Source: Kosakonia quasisacchari
GTDB taxonomy: Bacteria > Pseudomonadota > Gammaproteobacteria > Enterobacterales > Enterobacteriaceae
Assembly (NCBI RefSeq): GCF_004331415.1
Contig: NZ_SJOP01000005.1
Coordinates: 1-64,000, forward strand
Direction of reading: 5' to 3'
Length of the DNA: 64,000 nucleotides
Every line of letters begins with the position of its first letter. Positions within the stretch are counted from its first letter, which is position 1. The translations under genes and the position numbers were made by a program. Below, one piece after another: positions 32,769 through 43,885 of the stretch. Below the pieces are notes generated by a model. The model did not search any database. It had not been told where the DNA came from and worked only from the letters and a program-made list of their open reading frames with translations.

Positions 32769-32793
32769 TTGACAACACTAATCCTGGTATAGT
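32769..32793 (+). promoter_or_regulatory. Probable map promoter
   Basis: An extended -10, TGG plus TATAGT (32785-32793), lies 31 nt before the map ATG. A TTGACA at 32769-32774 is present but only 13 nt away, too close for a standard -35, so the extended -10 probably dominates. Confidence 0.5.
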
Positions 32794-32823
32794 CGAAAAA
32801 ATCGACACTGATGGACACATTCC

Positions 32824-33615
32824 ATGGCTATCTCTATTAAGACACCTGAAGAAATTGAAAAAATGCGCGTCGCGGGCCGACTCGCCGCCGAAGTGCTGGA
32901 AATGATTGAACCGTACATTAAGCCGGGCGTCAGCACGGGCGAACTCGATCGTATCTGCAACGACTACATCGTCAAAGAGCAGCATGCCATTTCCGCCTGC
33001 CTTGGTTATCACGGCTTTCCGAAATCGGTTTGCATCTCTATTAACGAAGTGGTGTGTCACGGTATTCCGGATGACGAAAAACTGTTGAAAGATGGCGATA
33101 TCGTCAACATCGACGTAACCGTAATTAAAGACGAATACCACGGCGATACCTCCAAAATGTTTATCGTCGGTAAGCCGACCATTCTGGGTGAGCGCCTGTG
33201 TCGCGTAACTCAGGAGAGTCTCTACCTGGCGCTGCGCATGGTCAAGCCGGGCATTCGCCTGCGTACGCTGGGTGCCGCTATTCAGAAATATGTTGAAGGC
33301 GAAGGCTTCTCTGTGGTGCGTGAATATTGCGGTCACGGTATTGGTCGCGGCTTCCATGAAGAACCGCAGGTGCTGCACTATGATGCAGACGATAGCGGCG
33401 TGATGTTGCAGGCAGGTATGACCTTCACTGTCGAGCCGATGGTTAACGCGGGCGATTACCGCATTCGCACCATGAAAGATGGCTGGACGGTCAAAACCAA
33501 AGACCGCAGCCTGTCCGCTCAGTATGAGCACACCATTGTGGTTACCGAAACCGGCTGTGAGATCCTGACGCTGCGCAAAGATGACACCATCGACGCCGTA
33601 CTGACCGCCGCCTGA
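32824..33615 (+). CDS. map: Methionine aminopeptidase
   Basis: Removes the initiator methionine from nascent proteins; essential. The 263-residue pita-bread enzyme has metal ligands D97 (VNIDVTV) and D108 (HGDTSKM), the histidine of GHGIGRGFHEEP, and the glutamates of TVEPMVNAG and YEHTIVV. The C-terminus (IDAVLTAA) differs from E. coli, which is common in this tail. Transcribed divergently from rpsB, linking protein synthesis and maturation genes. Confidence 0.97.
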   Translation: MAISIKTPEEIEKMRVAGRLAAEVLEMIEPYIKPGVSTGELDRICNDYIVKEQHAISACLGYHGFPKSVCISINEVVCHGIPDDEKLLKDGDIVNIDVTVIKDEYHGDTSKMFIVGKPTILGERLCRVTQESLYLALRMVKPGIRLRTLGAAIQKYVEGEGFSVVREYCGHGIGRGFHEEPQVLHYDADDSGVMLQAGMTFTVEPMVNAGDYRIRTMKDGWTVKTKDRSLSAQYEHTIVVTETGCEILTLRKDDTIDAVLTAA

Positions 33616-33637
33616 TTCTGACATTGCCAAACGCGAT

Positions 33638-33668
33638 AAACGGTCCGCTTTGCGGGCCGTTTTTTTTA
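33638..33668 (+). terminator. Terminator after map
   Basis: AACGGTCCGC and GCGGGCCGTT pair (one G-T) around TTT and are followed by eight T. It lies about 23 nt after the map stop and separates map from glnD. Confidence 0.9.
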
Positions 33669-33771
33669 CCGTTTTCCCGTTGTTACGTCATACATATAAA
33701 CGACTTTTCATTTTTCATTATCTCTTTTAAGTTGTGTTGCTATGCATATGCATTCCAGACGGGTGGCCATA

Positions 33772-36447
33772 ATGAGCAACATCACTACAGAACAATTTGT
33801 CAGCGCAGTACAACCCACCCTTCCCGGCCAGCCAGAATATCCAGGGGTTTGGTCACAAGACGAATTTCAGTGCGCAAATATCAAAGCGCGTATCGAGGCT
33901 TTCCAGCAGTGGCTGGGGCATGTCTTTGACGCCGGTATCTCAGCCGAACAATTAATCGAAGCGCGTACCGAGTTTATTGATCAACTCCTGCAACGCTTAT
34001 GGCTGGAGTACGGTTTTGGCGACGTCAGCGATACCGCGCTGGTTGCAGTGGGCGGTTACGGTCGCGGTGAGCTGCATCCGTTATCGGATATTGATTTACT
34101 GATCCTCAGCCGCACCAAACTTTCTGACGAGCAAGCGCAGAAGATTGGCGAACTGCTCACGCTGCTGTGGGATGTCAAACTCGAAGTAGGACACAGCGTT
34201 CGTACGCTGGATGAGTGCTTACAGGAAGGATTATCGGATCTCACTGTCGCGACCAATTTGATTGAGTCGCGACTGCTGATTGGCGATGTTGCACTGTTTC
34301 TGGAACTGCAAAAGCATATTTTTAGCGACAACTTCTGGCCGTCGGAAACCTTTTTTCCGGCAAAAGTGGCGGAACAAAACGAGCGCCACCAGCGTTATCA
34401 CGGTACCAGTTACAACCTGGAACCAGACATAAAAAGCAGCCCTGGCGGTCTGCGCGATATTCACACCCTGCAATGGGTTGCCCGCCGTCACTTTGGTGCC
34501 ACCTCACTGGATGAAATGGTTGGCTTTGGCTTTCTGACGGAAGCAGAGCGCAATGAGCTGAACGAGTGCCTGCACCTGCTGTGGCGCATCCGCTTCGCGC
34601 TGCACCTGGAAGTGAGCCGCTACGATAATCGCCTGCTGTTCGACCGCCAATTGAGCGTGGCGCAGCGTCTGAATTATGTCGGTGAAGGCAACCAGCCCGT
34701 CGAACATATGATGAAGGATTTTTTCCGCGTCACCCGCCGTGTCGGAGAGTTGAACCAGATGCTGTTACAGCTGTTCGATGAAGCGATTCTGGCGCTGACC
34801 ACCGACGAGAAACCGCGCCCAATTGACGATGAATTTCAACTGCGCGGTTCGCTTATCGACCTGCGTGACGAAACGCTGTTTATCCGTGAGCCGCAGGCCA
34901 TCCTGCGCATGTTTTATATTATGGTGCGCAACAGCACCATTACCGGCATCTACTCCACCACGCTGCGCCACTTACGCCACGCCCGCCGCCATCTGACGCA
35001 GCCGCTGTGCTATATCGCTGAAGCTCGCTCTATTTTCCTCAGCATGTTGCGCCATCCAGGTGCCGTCAGCCGTGGTCTGCTGCCGATGCACCGCCACAGC
35101 GTATTGTGGGCTTATATGCCACAGTGGTCGCACATCGTCGGCCAGATGCAGTTTGACCTGTTCCACGCCTATACCGTCGATGAACACACCATTCGCGTGT
35201 TGCTGAAGCTGGAAAGTTTTGCCAAAGAAGAAACGCGCAATAAACACCCTTTATGCGTGGAACTGTGGCCACGTTTAACCCACCCGGAGCTGATCCTGAT
35301 TGCGGCGTTGTTCCATGATATCGCCAAAGGCCGTGGCGGCGACCACTCCGTGTTGGGCGCGCAGGATGTGCTGAAATTCGCTGAATTACATGGGCTTAAT
35401 TCACGCGAAACACAGCTGGTCGCCTGGCTGGTGCGCCATCACCTGTTAATGTCGGTCACTGCCCAGCGCCGTGATATTCAGGATCCGGAAGTGATCAAAC
35501 AGTTTGCCGAAGAAGTGCAGACGGAAAATCGCCTGCGCTTCCTTGTCTGCCTGACCGTGGCGGATATTTGTGCCACCAACGAAACCCTGTGGAACAGTTG
35601 GAAGCAGAGCTTGCTGCGCGAGCTCTATTTCGCAACTGAAAAACAGCTGCGTCGCGGTATGCAAAACACACCGGACATGCGCGAACGCGTGCGTCATCAC
35701 CAGCTTCAGGCGCTGGCATTGTTGCGCATGGACAATATTGATGAAGAGCAGTTGCATCAGATTTGGGCGCGCTGTCGGGCGAACTATTTTGTTCGTCACA
35801 GCCCAAACCAGCTCGCTTGGCATGCGCGGCACTTGCTGCAGCATGATCTGAGCAAGCCGATGATTTTGCTCAGCCCACAGGCTACGCGCGGCGGCACTGA
35901 GATCTTTATCTGGAGCCCGGATCGCCCCTATCTGTTTGCGGCGGTGTGCGCCGAGCTGGATCGGCGCAACCTGAGCGTCCACGACGCGCAAATTTTTACC
36001 ACCCGCGACGGTATGGCAATGGATACCTTTATTGTGCTGGAACCGGACGGTAGCCCGCTCTCCGCCGATCGCCACGACGCAATATGTTTCGGGCTGGAAC
36101 AGGCCATTACGCAACACACCTGGCAAGCACCACAACCGCGCCGCCAGGCTGCAAAATTGCGCCATTTTACCGTCGATACCGAAGTGAATTTCCTGCCGAC
36201 ACATACCGACAGAAAATCGTTTCTTGAATTGATTGCCCTTGACCAGCCAGGGCTGCTTGCCCGCGTCGGGCAAGTGTTTGCGGATCTGGGAATTTCGCTG
36301 CACGGGGCGAGAATTACAACCATTGGTGAGCGAGTAGAAGATTTATTTATAATCGCGACTGCCGACCGGCGTGGCCTTAATAATGCGCTGCAACAGGAGG
36401 TACAACAACGGTTGACAGAGGCCCTCAATCCAAACGATAAAGGGTGA
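33772..36447 (+). CDS. glnD: Bifunctional PII uridylyltransferase / uridylyl-removing enzyme
   Basis: Glutamine sensor that uridylylates or de-uridylylates the PII proteins GlnB and GlnK, setting nitrogen status. The ATG at 33772 (MSNITTEQ) gives 891 residues against 890 in E. coli; in-frame codons up to 33742 would add ten residues. Domains in order: nucleotidyltransferase with [19 protein letters not shown] hydrolase with [13 protein letters not shown] (about 505-520), and two C-terminal ACT domains that bind glutamine. The first 30 residues differ most from E. coli. dapD follows 32 nt downstream. Confidence 0.96.
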   Translation: MSNITTEQFVSAVQPTLPGQPEYPGVWSQDEFQCANIKARIEAFQQWLGHVFDAGISAEQLIEARTEFIDQLLQRLWLEYGFGDVSDTALVAVGGYGRGELHPLSDIDLLILSRTKLSDEQAQKIGELLTLLWDVKLEVGHSVRTLDECLQEGLSDLTVATNLIESRLLIGDVALFLELQKHIFSDNFWPSETFFPAKVAEQNERHQRYHGTSYNLEPDIKSSPGGLRDIHTLQWVARRHFGATSLDEMVGFGFLTEAERNELNECLHLLWRIRFALHLEVSRYDNRLLFDRQLSVAQRLNYVGEGNQPVEHMMKDFFRVTRRVGELNQMLLQLFDEAILALTTDEKPRPIDDEFQLRGSLIDLRDETLFIREPQAILRMFYIMVRNSTITGIYSTTLRHLRHARRHLTQPLCYIAEARSIFLSMLRHPGAVSRGLLPMHRHSVLWAYMPQWSHIVGQMQFDLFHAYTVDEHTIRVLLKLESFAKEETRNKHPLCVELWPRLTHPELILIAALFHDIAKGRGGDHSVLGAQDVLKFAELHGLNSRETQLVAWLVRHHLLMSVTAQRRDIQDPEVIKQFAEEVQTENRLRFLVCLTVADICATNETLWNSWKQSLLRELYFATEKQLRRGMQNTPDMRERVRHHQLQALALLRMDNIDEEQLHQIWARCRANYFVRHSPNQLAWHARHLLQHDLSKPMILLSPQATRGGTEIFIWSPDRPYLFAAVCAELDRRNLSVHDAQIFTTRDGMAMDTFIVLEPDGSPLSADRHDAICFGLEQAITQHTWQAPQPRRQAAKLRHFTVDTEVNFLPTHTDRKSFLELIALDQPGLLARVGQVFADLGISLHGARITTIGERVEDLFIIATADRRGLNNALQQEVQQRLTEALNPNDKG

Positions 36448-36479
36448 TTATTTTTTTACACAGATGGAAAGAGTTAACA

Positions 36480-37304
36480 ATGCAGCAGTTACAGAACGTT
36501 ATTGAAGCCGCTTTCGAGCGTCGCGCAGAGATCACACCGGCAAATGCCGATACCGTTACCCGTGAAGCGGTGAATCAGGTTATTGCCCTGCTCGATTCCG
36601 GCGCGCTTCGCGTCGCAGAAAAAATCGATGGTCAGTGGGTCACCCACCAGTGGCTGAAGAAAGCGGTTCTGCTCTCTTTCCGCATTAACGATAACCAAGT
36701 TATCGATGGTGCGGAAAGCCGCTACTTCGATAAAGTCCCGATGAAATTCGCCGACTACGATGCAGCGCGTTTCCAGAAAGAAGGTTTCCGCGTCGTGCCG
36801 CCAGCAGCGGTGCGCCAGGGCGCGTTTATCGCCCGCAATACCGTGCTGATGCCGTCTTATGTCAATATCGGTGCCTACGTTGATGAAGGCACTATGGTAG
36901 ATACTTGGGCGACCGTCGGCTCTTGTGCGCAAATCGGTAAAAATGTTCACCTCTCCGGTGGCGTAGGTATTGGCGGTGTTCTGGAACCGCTACAGGCAAA
37001 CCCGACTATCATTGAAGATAACTGCTTTATCGGCGCACGCTCTGAAGTGGTAGAAGGTGTTATCGTTGAAGAAGGTTCTGTTATCTCGATGGGTGTATAC
37101 ATCGGTCAAAGCACGCGTATTTACGATCGTGAAACCGGCGAAGTGCATTATGGCCGCGTACCGGCGGGCTCAGTGGTTGTTTCCGGCAACCTGCCGTCTA
37201 AAGGTGGCAAATACAGCCTGTATTGCGCGGTAATTGTGAAAAAAGTGGATGCGAAAACGCGCGGCAAAGTCGGTATTAACGAACTGCTGCGCACCATCGA
37301 CTAA
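36480..37304 (+). CDS. dapD: Tetrahydrodipicolinate N-succinyltransferase
   Basis: Succinylates tetrahydrodipicolinate in the lysine and meso-diaminopimelate pathway, so it supplies peptidoglycan. The ATG at 36480 ([13 protein letters not shown]) gives 274 residues, the E. coli length; an in-frame start at 36444 would overlap glnD. The C-terminal half is a left-handed beta-helix of hexapeptide repeats (from about residue 108, [20 protein letters not shown]). The AMP/CoA-binding loop and C-terminal strands are complete. Confidence 0.97.
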   Translation: MQQLQNVIEAAFERRAEITPANADTVTREAVNQVIALLDSGALRVAEKIDGQWVTHQWLKKAVLLSFRINDNQVIDGAESRYFDKVPMKFADYDAARFQKEGFRVVPPAAVRQGAFIARNTVLMPSYVNIGAYVDEGTMVDTWATVGSCAQIGKNVHLSGGVGIGGVLEPLQANPTIIEDNCFIGARSEVVEGVIVEEGSVISMGVYIGQSTRIYDRETGEVHYGRVPAGSVVVSGNLPSKGGKYSLYCAVIVKKVDAKTRGKVGINELLRTID

Positions 37305-37310
37305 ATCTGT

Positions 37311-37333
37311 CCCTCTTCCTGTCTGGAAGAGGG
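37311..37333 (+). terminator. Hairpin after dapD, possible terminator
   Basis: CCCTCTTCC and GGAAGAGGG form a perfect 9-bp stem with a TGTCT loop, 6 nt after the dapD stop. The T run (CTTTTTT) comes 15 nt later rather than directly, so termination is uncertain. Its stem resembles two other hairpins in the window (39150-39177 and 47706-47728). Confidence 0.5.
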
Positions 37334-37425
37334 TGATATATCCCGCCTTTTTTGCATTCACAGGTGGCAAAAATAGATTTTTTCGTTAATTATTCATAGG
37401 TTATGTTGAGCTTAAGGGTACCGCT

Positions 37426-37815
37426 ATGTACGATAATCTGAAAAGTTTAGGCATTACCAATCCCGATGAAATCGACCGCTATAGCCTCCGCCAGGAAGCG
37501 AATAACGATATTCTGAAAATCTATTTTCATAAGGATAAAGGCGAGTTTTTTGCCAAGAGCGTCAAATTCAAATACCCGCGTCAGCGTAAAACCGTTGTCG
37601 CCGACGGCGTTGGTCAAGGGTATAAAGAGGTGCAGGAAATCAGCCCGAACCTGCGCTATGTAATTGATGAATTGGATCAAATCTGCCAGCGCGATCGCAC
37701 GGAAGTGGATCTGAAACGTAAGATCCTGGACGATCTGCGTCACCTGGAAAGCGTTGTTACCAACAAGATCAACGAAATCGAGTCCGATCTTGAAAAGCTA
37801 ACGCGCGGGAAGTAA
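37426..37815 (+). CDS. yaeH: DUF3461 family protein YaeH
   Basis: A 129-residue cytosolic protein of unknown function conserved in gamma-proteobacteria. It begins [25 protein letters not shown] and ends in a charged, heptad-like helix (about residues 85-127, rich in D, E, K and R) likely to form a coiled coil. No catalytic motif is apparent. It lies 121 nt after dapD; the E. coli gene yaeI that occupies this gap in K-12 is absent. Converges on cdaR. Confidence 0.88.
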   Translation: MYDNLKSLGITNPDEIDRYSLRQEANNDILKIYFHKDKGEFFAKSVKFKYPRQRKTVVADGVGQGYKEVQEISPNLRYVIDELDQICQRDRTEVDLKRKILDDLRHLESVVTNKINEIESDLEKLTRGK

Positions 37816-37834
37816 AGCGCGGGGGTCAATCGCA

Positions 37835-37862
37835 TTGTGCCGGGCTAATTACCCGGCACAAC
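37835..37862. terminator. Bidirectional terminator between yaeH and cdaR
   Basis: TTGTGCCGGG and CCCGGCACAA form a perfect 10-bp stem with a 7-nt loop in the 54-nt gap between the two converging genes, with A/T-rich flanks on the right side. Confidence 0.75.
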
Positions 37863-37869
37863 ATTATTA

Positions 37870-39027
37870 TTAATGCTGTTCGTCTAACTGCAGCGCCACA
37901 TACAGCAGCAGCCTGTCATCGAAGTTCCCCAAATCCAGCCCGGTCAGTTCCGAGATTCGGTTCAAACGATACTCCAGCGTATTGCGATGAATAAACAACG
38001 CCTTAGACGTTGCCAGCGGCTGCACATTGTGGCGAAACCACGCCGCCAGCGTGCGACGCAGCAGGCCGTTATTATCCATCGCTTTTAACCGCGACAACGG
38101 ACGCGCCAATTCATTGGCTTGCCAACCGCCGCGCAGGCTGTCGAGAAGCACCGGCAACATCAAATCCTGGTAAAAATAGCTACGGCTTTCCGGCATACGC
38201 TGTTTCCCCACCATCATGGTGGTGCGCGCCGTACGGTAAGAACGGGCAATACTGCCAGGACCAGTGAAGTAATTGCCCAGCGAAACGCGAAAACGCAACT
38301 GGCCGTTCTCTTTCATACGCGTGATCAGCTGCTCCACCCGCTTACGGTGATCTTCCGCATCCCAGCGACCAAACTGGTTAAGCGCCGGTTTCAGCACCAC
38401 CATTTCGGTCAACGAAACAATGGCAATCAGGTTGTTGCGCTCGGGTGTGGTAAGGGCGTTTTGCAGTTGCTGCAACTCGGCCATGGCACTATCCACGCCC
38501 AACTGGCCGCTGTCCACTTCCACCACCGCCACCACGCGCGGCTGGTTTAAATCAATGCCTAAACGCTGCGCCCATTCGGTCAATGCCGGCGTGTGCTCTT
38601 CCGCCTGAATCAGGTTCATGACTAACTCTTCACGCAGGCGGCTATCCTGCGCCAACAGATGCATCAGGCGGGATTGTTCCAGCATCATCTCGGCGGTCAT
38701 GCAGACTAATTCGCCGTATTTGCGCAACGTCTCCGGTTCACCCGTCAGGCCAATAACGCCCACGATTTCCCCCTCAAGACGTAACGGCAGGTTGATGCCC
38801 TGACGCACACCGTGCAGATGGCGAGCAACCGCATCGTCGATATCCACCACGCGGCCTTGCGAGAGCACCAGTAGCGCGCCTTCGTGCAATTCACCAATTC
38901 GTTCGCGGTCGCCGCTACCAATGATGCGACCCCGTGCATCCATCACGTTAATGTTCGTATCAATGATGCGCATCGTGCGCGCCACGATATCCTGTGCCAT
39001 TTTGGTATCAAGATGCCAGCCAGCCAT
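37870..39027 (-). CDS. cdaR: Sugar-diacid utilization transcriptional regulator
   Basis: CdaR (SdaR) activates D-glucarate, D-galactarate and D-glycerate uptake and breakdown genes, located elsewhere. Starting at 39027 (MAGWHLDTKMAQDIV) gives 385 residues, the E. coli length; an in-frame start 69 nt upstream adds a non-family leader. The N-terminal sugar-diacid recognition domain covers about 1-135; the C-terminal PucR-type helix-turn-helix is seen in ALFIHRNTLEYRLNRISE. No target operon is present in this window, so it acts in trans. Confidence 0.95.
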   Translation of the reverse strand: MAGWHLDTKMAQDIVARTMRIIDTNINVMDARGRIIGSGDRERIGELHEGALLVLSQGRVVDIDDAVARHLHGVRQGINLPLRLEGEIVGVIGLTGEPETLRKYGELVCMTAEMMLEQSRLMHLLAQDSRLREELVMNLIQAEEHTPALTEWAQRLGIDLNQPRVVAVVEVDSGQLGVDSAMAELQQLQNALTTPERNNLIAIVSLTEMVVLKPALNQFGRWDAEDHRKRVEQLITRMKENGQLRFRVSLGNYFTGPGSIARSYRTARTTMMVGKQRMPESRSYFYQDLMLPVLLDSLRGGWQANELARPLSRLKAMDNNGLLRRTLAAWFRHNVQPLATSKALFIHRNTLEYRLNRISELTGLDLGNFDDRLLLYVALQLDEQH

Positions 39028-39149
39028 GTAACCCTCCCGTGTGCAGAGCCCAAGCATAGGGAAGAAAATTAGCGCACGCACTGTGCAAATGCACAAAGCG
39101 GCATTCAGAAGTATGGAGTTGTGGAAGGCTTCACAAAACAGAGGAAAGC

Positions 39150-39177
39150 TCCTCTTCCCTGAGATCAGGGAAGAGGA
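39150..39177 (-). terminator. Hairpin after degP, probable terminator
   Basis: TCCTCTTCCCT and AGGGAAGAGGA form a perfect 11-bp stem with a GAGATC loop, 11 nt after the degP stop. On the minus strand the tail (GCTTTCC) has a short U run. The stem sequence resembles the hairpins at 37311 and 47706. Confidence 0.6.
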
Positions 39178-39188
39178 TTTACAGCGGG

Positions 39189-40625
39189 TTACTGCATCAG
39201 CAGATAGATAGAGGTATCGCCGCGTTGAATGTTCAACGCCAGTACAGAAGGTTTACTGTCGAGGATTTTGCGCAACTCAGCGATATTTTTCACCGGTTGC
39301 TGATTCGCACCGACAATCACATCGCCTTTTTTCAGGCCAATCTGCGCCGCTGGGGTGTTGGCTTTCACCGTATTGACCATTACGCCGCCATCTTTGCCTT
39401 TATTGCTCATCTCAGCACCTTCAATACCATTGAAGATGGTGCTGGAGTCAACCTGGTTCTGGCTGCTCTGTTGCAACTCGATCGTAATATTCACCGGTTT
39501 GCCATCGCGCAGCAGGCCGAGCGCGACTTTGCTGCCGATCGGCATTGAGCCCACTTCCGCACGCAGCGCTGCAAAGCTGCTAATCGGTTTGCCGTTCAGA
39601 GAGGTAATCACATCCCCTGCTTTCACACCGGCTTTCGCGGCAGCAGAATTCGGCATCACCTGGCTGACAAACGCCCCGCGCTGTGCATCGACTTTCATCG
39701 CTTTCGCCAGCTCAGAGTTCAGTTCGGTCCCCATAATACCCAGCTCACCACGGCGAACCTGACCGAACTCGACCATCTGGCCGGTGAGGTTTTTCACCAT
39801 GTTACTTGGAATCGCAAAACCGATACCGATGTTGCCGCCATCCGGTGCGAGGATCGCAGTGTTAATACCGATCAGCTCGCCATTCAGGTTCACCAGCGCG
39901 CCGCCGGAGTTACCGCGGTTGATCGCTGCATCCGTCTGGATAAAGTTTTCGTAGTTTTCCGCATTCAGGCCGCTGCGACCCAGCGCGGAGACAATCCCGG
40001 AAGTCACCGTTTCACCGAGGCCAAACGGGTTACCAATCGCCACGGTGTAATCCCCCACGCGCAGCGCATCGGAATCCGCCAGTTTAATCGCGGTCAGGTT
40101 TTTCGGATCCTGAATTTGAATCAGCGCAATGTCGGAACGCGGGTCTTTACCCACGACTTTGGCATCAAATTTACGCCCGTCACTCAATTGCACTTTGATG
40201 GTGTTGGCGTTATCGACCACGTGGTTGTTGGTGACCACATAACCTTTCGCTGCATCAATGATCACGCCGGAACCCAGCGCCATAAATTTCTGCTGCTGGC
40301 TATCGCCCTGCCCGCCCTGTGCGCCGCCGCCCTGACAGAACGGCGAGCTCTGGAACGGAGAACCATCCTGGCAGAACGGCGAATTATCACCAAAGAACTG
40401 CTGGAAATTGCGCGGCATACGCGGTGTGTTCACCGTGGTGCTGCCTTCAACATTAATACTCACGACCGACGGCATCACTTTTTCCAGCATCGGCGCGAGG
40501 CTTGGCATTTGTTGCGATGTGGTGGCTGTAGACGATGCTGTTTCCGCTGCCATAGCCGACAGAGGAGACAGCGCTAAACTTAAACTCAAAGCCAGTGCAC
40601 TCATTGCTAACGTGGTTTTTTTCAT
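39189..40625 (-). CDS. degP: Periplasmic serine protease and chaperone
   Basis: DegP (HtrA) degrades or refolds damaged envelope proteins and forms cage oligomers. The 478-residue precursor starts at 40625 with a signal peptide ending in AMA before AETAS. The trypsin-like domain has the triad in TNNHVVDN (His), DPRSDIALI (Asp) and GNSGGAL (Ser), with the LA loop carrying the two cysteine segments SPFCQDG and SPFCQGG. Two PDZ domains follow (about 280-375 and 385-475). A sigma-E promoter lies upstream. Confidence 0.97.
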   Translation of the reverse strand: MKKTTLAMSALALSLSLALSPLSAMAAETASSTATTSQQMPSLAPMLEKVMPSVVSINVEGSTTVNTPRMPRNFQQFFGDNSPFCQDGSPFQSSPFCQGGGAQGGQGDSQQQKFMALGSGVIIDAAKGYVVTNNHVVDNANTIKVQLSDGRKFDAKVVGKDPRSDIALIQIQDPKNLTAIKLADSDALRVGDYTVAIGNPFGLGETVTSGIVSALGRSGLNAENYENFIQTDAAINRGNSGGALVNLNGELIGINTAILAPDGGNIGIGFAIPSNMVKNLTGQMVEFGQVRRGELGIMGTELNSELAKAMKVDAQRGAFVSQVMPNSAAAKAGVKAGDVITSLNGKPISSFAALRAEVGSMPIGSKVALGLLRDGKPVNITIELQQSSQNQVDSSTIFNGIEGAEMSNKGKDGGVMVNTVKANTPAAQIGLKKGDVIVGANQQPVKNIAELRKILDSKPSVLALNIQRGDTSIYLLMQ

Positions 40626-40672
40626 GTCTCTCACTCTTTACCGATTAACGCAAACTGCTGTGTATGTGTCAC

Positions 40673-40700
40673 TCAGAGTCGATTTATAGCGTGAAGTTCA
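40673..40700 (-). promoter_or_regulatory. Sigma-E promoter of degP
   Basis: On the minus strand TGAACTT (-35, 40700-40694), exactly 16 nt, then TCTGA (-10, 40677-40673). This is the sigma-E pattern and matches the E. coli degP promoter in sequence and in its position about 50 nt before the start codon. Confidence 0.85.
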
Positions 40701-40758
40701 GGCATTAAGTGTCTGGAAAAAGTAAAAAATTATTGTCGTTCTTTACAATTCATCGGTG

Positions 40759-42273
40759 TTATTCCACCGCCATCAAACGACGATATTCATCCCATGAATA
40801 TAAATCCGTCATCCCGCTGATATAATCCTGAATTAATCGACAACGGTGATAATACTCCAGCACCGGGTACTCTGCCGCGTCGGGCGATAATTTGCTCACC
40901 GCCTCAACATAAGCTAGCCGGTGGCGCGTCGAAAGTTTTTGAAACAGGCGCGATTCAATTGGGAAACGACGCAAACGCTCTTTTTCCACCAGCTCGGCAA
41001 AATCCGCCGTAGATAAATGCAACAACGGACTGTAAATATCCAGCAATCCACTGATGACGCGATAACCTTGTAATTCCAGTTGCTCAACATCAGGATGGCT
41101 GAACACCTGTTTTATGGCGACATTTTTATATAATTCAAGTAGCTGACTAAAACCACTTTCATCTTCCAGCAACGCATGATTGAATTCGCCGCTGAAAATC
41201 TGCGGCAAATTCTCAATAAAACGCTGCGCCGCATACGGCACCAGTTTATTCAGCGTGTTGACGCGCAGGTACATGAAGAATTGATCTTCCGCGCTGCGGC
41301 TCATCGAATTAGCGCGTGATTTCTCCCATGCATTTTCGACAACCTGAGCAAACAACGATCCTTTTTCATGCTGCCCCCAGGCATCATAAAGATGCTGATA
41401 CAGTTGTTCCGCGCTGAAAATACGTTTTTCTACCGCATCTTCTAAATCCGCCACGCAATAAGAAATATCATCCGCGGCTTCCATTATCCACGTTAGCGGA
41501 AAGCGACTGTATGTATCGAGGTTTAATTCTTTACGCAGCCGTTCTACATAGGCTTCTTCAGAGAAATAGTAACCTGGTTTTTTCATTAAATAGCTGTGTG
41601 ATGCCGGCGGTTCACCAATCCACCACGCCGGGCGCGTATATTTTAAAATACAGCCGACCTGCGCCCAGGTCAGGTTCATACGCATTAACGTATGTACCAT
41701 GCGAATACCCTGTGCATTACCTTCGAAATGGCTTAAATCATGGCGCACTTTCCTGCGTAACGCATTCAGTGTGTCTTCGCCTTCACGCAGTTTAAGCGCC
41801 ATCACTTCGCAGCGATCATCCGACAGCGGCTGGCTCACTGCGTCATCTGGCGCCAGGCGCTGGCGAAACCAGTCATTGATTGCTGCTTCGCCGAAATGGC
41901 CAAACGGCGGGTTGCCAATATCATGCATCAGGCAAGCCATCTCAACGATGCTTTCGAACGGACCGGTCAATTCATCCAGACCGTAGGTTTCCAGCAAACG
42001 CTGCTCTTTCAGGCGGCTCAAAATCTCTTTGGCGATATAACGCCCCACTTGCTGAACTTCCAGCGAATGCGTCAACCGCGTGCGCACAGCCGCGTTACGC
42101 TCCAGGGGGAAAACCTGCGTTTTTTGCTGCAAACGTCGGATGGCGGCAGAGTTAATAATGCGCCCACGATCGCTTTCAAAGATGCGCAAAATTTCACGTT
42201 CGGTTTTTACACCCTGCGGCGAACGGTAGCGGCGGCGCCAGTTTATCTTGTTGCGAAAGTCGATCTCTGCCAT
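40759..42273 (-). CDS. dgt: Deoxyguanosinetriphosphate triphosphohydrolase
   Basis: Hydrolyses dGTP to deoxyguanosine and tripolyphosphate; HD-superfamily hexamer affecting dNTP balance and phage defence. The ATG at 42273 ([19 protein letters not shown]) gives 504 residues; an in-frame start 24 nt upstream is less likely. The metal site is visible as H in [10 protein letters not shown] in [16 protein letters not shown] and a later D in [12 protein letters not shown]. The coding sequence looks richer in A+T than its neighbours degP and mtnN. degP follows 133 nt downstream. Confidence 0.96.
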   Translation of the reverse strand: MAEIDFRNKINWRRRYRSPQGVKTEREILRIFESDRGRIINSAAIRRLQQKTQVFPLERNAAVRTRLTHSLEVQQVGRYIAKEILSRLKEQRLLETYGLDELTGPFESIVEMACLMHDIGNPPFGHFGEAAINDWFRQRLAPDDAVSQPLSDDRCEVMALKLREGEDTLNALRRKVRHDLSHFEGNAQGIRMVHTLMRMNLTWAQVGCILKYTRPAWWIGEPPASHSYLMKKPGYYFSEEAYVERLRKELNLDTYSRFPLTWIMEAADDISYCVADLEDAVEKRIFSAEQLYQHLYDAWGQHEKGSLFAQVVENAWEKSRANSMSRSAEDQFFMYLRVNTLNKLVPYAAQRFIENLPQIFSGEFNHALLEDESGFSQLLELYKNVAIKQVFSHPDVEQLELQGYRVISGLLDIYSPLLHLSTADFAELVEKERLRRFPIESRLFQKLSTRHRLAYVEAVSKLSPDAAEYPVLEYYHRCRLIQDYISGMTDLYSWDEYRRLMAVE

Positions 42274-42379
42274 TTCCTCTCCGGTGCTGAGCGTCACGGG
42301 ATATCATGCAATTGTGTATGCCATGATAGACTATGCCCTGAAAACGTAATCCTGTCTTATCACATTAGCGAGTATCTCC

Positions 42380-43078
42380 ATGAAAATTGGCATTATTGGT
42401 GCAATGGAAGAAGAAGTTACGCTGCTGCGTGACAAAATCGAGAACCGTCAGACGCTGAACGTCGGCGGGAGCGAAATCTACACCGGTACGCTGAATGGTA
42501 CAGACGTTGCGCTGCTGAAATCCGGCATTGGTAAAGTGGCTGCCGCCATGGGCGCGACGCTGCTGCTGGAGCGCTGCCAGCCGGATGTGATTATCAACAC
42601 GGGTTCTGCCGGTGGCCTTGCCGCCACGCTGAAAGTGGGCGATATCGTGGTTTCCGACGAAGCGCGTTATCACGATGCTGACGTGACCGCTTTTGGCTAT
42701 GATATTGGCCAATTACCCGGTTGCCCGGCGGGTTTCAAAGCGGACGACAAACTGATTGCCGCAGCCGAAGCCTGCATTGGCGAGCTGAACCTGCACGCAG
42801 TACGCGGCTTGATCGTAAGCGGCGATGCATTTATTAACGGTGCCGACGGTCTGGCAAAAATCCGCCATAACTTCCCGCAGGCGATCGCCGTCGAAATGGA
42901 AGCGACCGCCATCGCGCATGTTTGCCATAACTACGGCGTACCGTTTGTGGTTGTCCGCGCCATTTCCGACGTGGCGGACCAGGAATCCCACCTGAGCTTT
43001 GACGAATTTCTGGTGGTGGCTGCGAAGCAATCCAGCCTGATGGTTGAAACCCTGGTACAGAAACTGGCGCGTGGCTAA
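42380..43078 (+). CDS. mtnN: 5'-methylthioadenosine/S-adenosylhomocysteine nucleosidase
   Basis: Pfs/MtnN removes adenine from SAH, MTA and 5'-deoxyadenosine, clearing products of SAM-using enzymes and feeding the AI-2 route. The 232-residue protein has E12 in GAMEEEV, the substrate-binding glutamate in VEMEATA (near 174) and the catalytic aspartate in AISDVAD (near 197). Its stop overlaps the GTG start of btuF by 8 nt, so the genes are coupled. Confidence 0.97.
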   Translation: MKIGIIGAMEEEVTLLRDKIENRQTLNVGGSEIYTGTLNGTDVALLKSGIGKVAAAMGATLLLERCQPDVIINTGSAGGLAATLKVGDIVVSDEARYHDADVTAFGYDIGQLPGCPAGFKADDKLIAAAEACIGELNLHAVRGLIVSGDAFINGADGLAKIRHNFPQAIAVEMEATAIAHVCHNYGVPFVVVRAISDVADQESHLSFDEFLVVAAKQSSLMVETLVQKLARG

Positions 43079-43871
43079 CTCTCTTTTCAGGGCGCTTGCC
43101 GCCCTGCTTATTCTGCTTCCGGCGTGGCTTTTCGCCGCGCCGCGTGTTATCTCACTTTCGCCAGCCAATACCGAACTGCTTTTCGCGGCGGGCATTACAC
43201 CTGTCGGCGTCAGCAGCTATTCCGATTACCCGCCACAAGCCGCGCAGATTGAACAGGTGGCAAGCTGGCAAGGGATGAATCTCGAACGTATTGTCGCGCT
43301 GAAACCGGATCTGGTGCTGGCATGGCGCGGTGGTAACACCGAACGCCAGGTGAACCAGCTCAAGCAATTTGGCATCACCGTGATGTGGGTAGATGCGATC
43401 ACCATTGAACAAGTCATTGACACGTTGCGTAAGCTCAAAGCGTACAGCCCGCACCCTCAGCGGGCGGAACAGGCGGCGCAAAAGCTGCTTTCCCAGTACA
43501 ACGCGTTGAGAACTCAATATGCCAGCCTGCCGAAAAAACGCGTGTTCCTGCAATTTGGTGCGCAACCGCTCTTCACCAGCGGAAAAGGCTCGATTCAAAA
43601 CCAGGTTCTGGAGCTGTGCGGCGGGGAAAATATCTTTGCCGCCAGCCGCGTACCGTGGCCACAAGTGAGCCGTGAACAAGTGCTGGCGCGCCAGCCGCAG
43701 GCGATTGTAGTGACAGGTGATGAAAAAGAGATCCCGCGAATCGAACAGTTCTGGCGAAACCAGCTCAATGTACCGATTATTTCTCTGCACGGTGACTGGT
43801 TTGAACGGGCAAGCCCGCGTATTATCCTCGCCGCTCAACAACTCTGCACTGCCCTTGCGCAGGTGAAATAA
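43071..43871 (+). CDS. btuF: Vitamin B12-binding protein of the BtuCDF importer
   Basis: Periplasmic carrier that delivers cobalamin to BtuCD, whose genes are elsewhere. The GTG at 43071 is the start: it gives 266 residues as in E. coli and a signal peptide ending at FAA before PRVISLSP. It overlaps mtnN by 8 nt. The fold is a class III binding protein with conserved [14 protein letters not shown] and [25 protein letters not shown]. No cobalamin riboswitch is visible upstream. yadS follows 14 nt downstream. Confidence 0.94.
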   Translation: MANSLFRALAALLILLPAWLFAAPRVISLSPANTELLFAAGITPVGVSSYSDYPPQAAQIEQVASWQGMNLERIVALKPDLVLAWRGGNTERQVNQLKQFGITVMWVDAITIEQVIDTLRKLKAYSPHPQRAEQAAQKLLSQYNALRTQYASLPKKRVFLQFGAQPLFTSGKGSIQNQVLELCGGENIFAASRVPWPQVSREQVLARQPQAIVVTGDEKEIPRIEQFWRNQLNVPIISLHGDWFERASPRIILAAQQLCTALAQVK

Positions 43872-43885
43872 CCGGGGAATTCACC

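Noticed and set aside
43000..43071. Cobalamin riboswitch before btuF
   Set aside because: btuF starts inside mtnN, and no B12-box or leader structure is present; the gene is expressed with mtnN.
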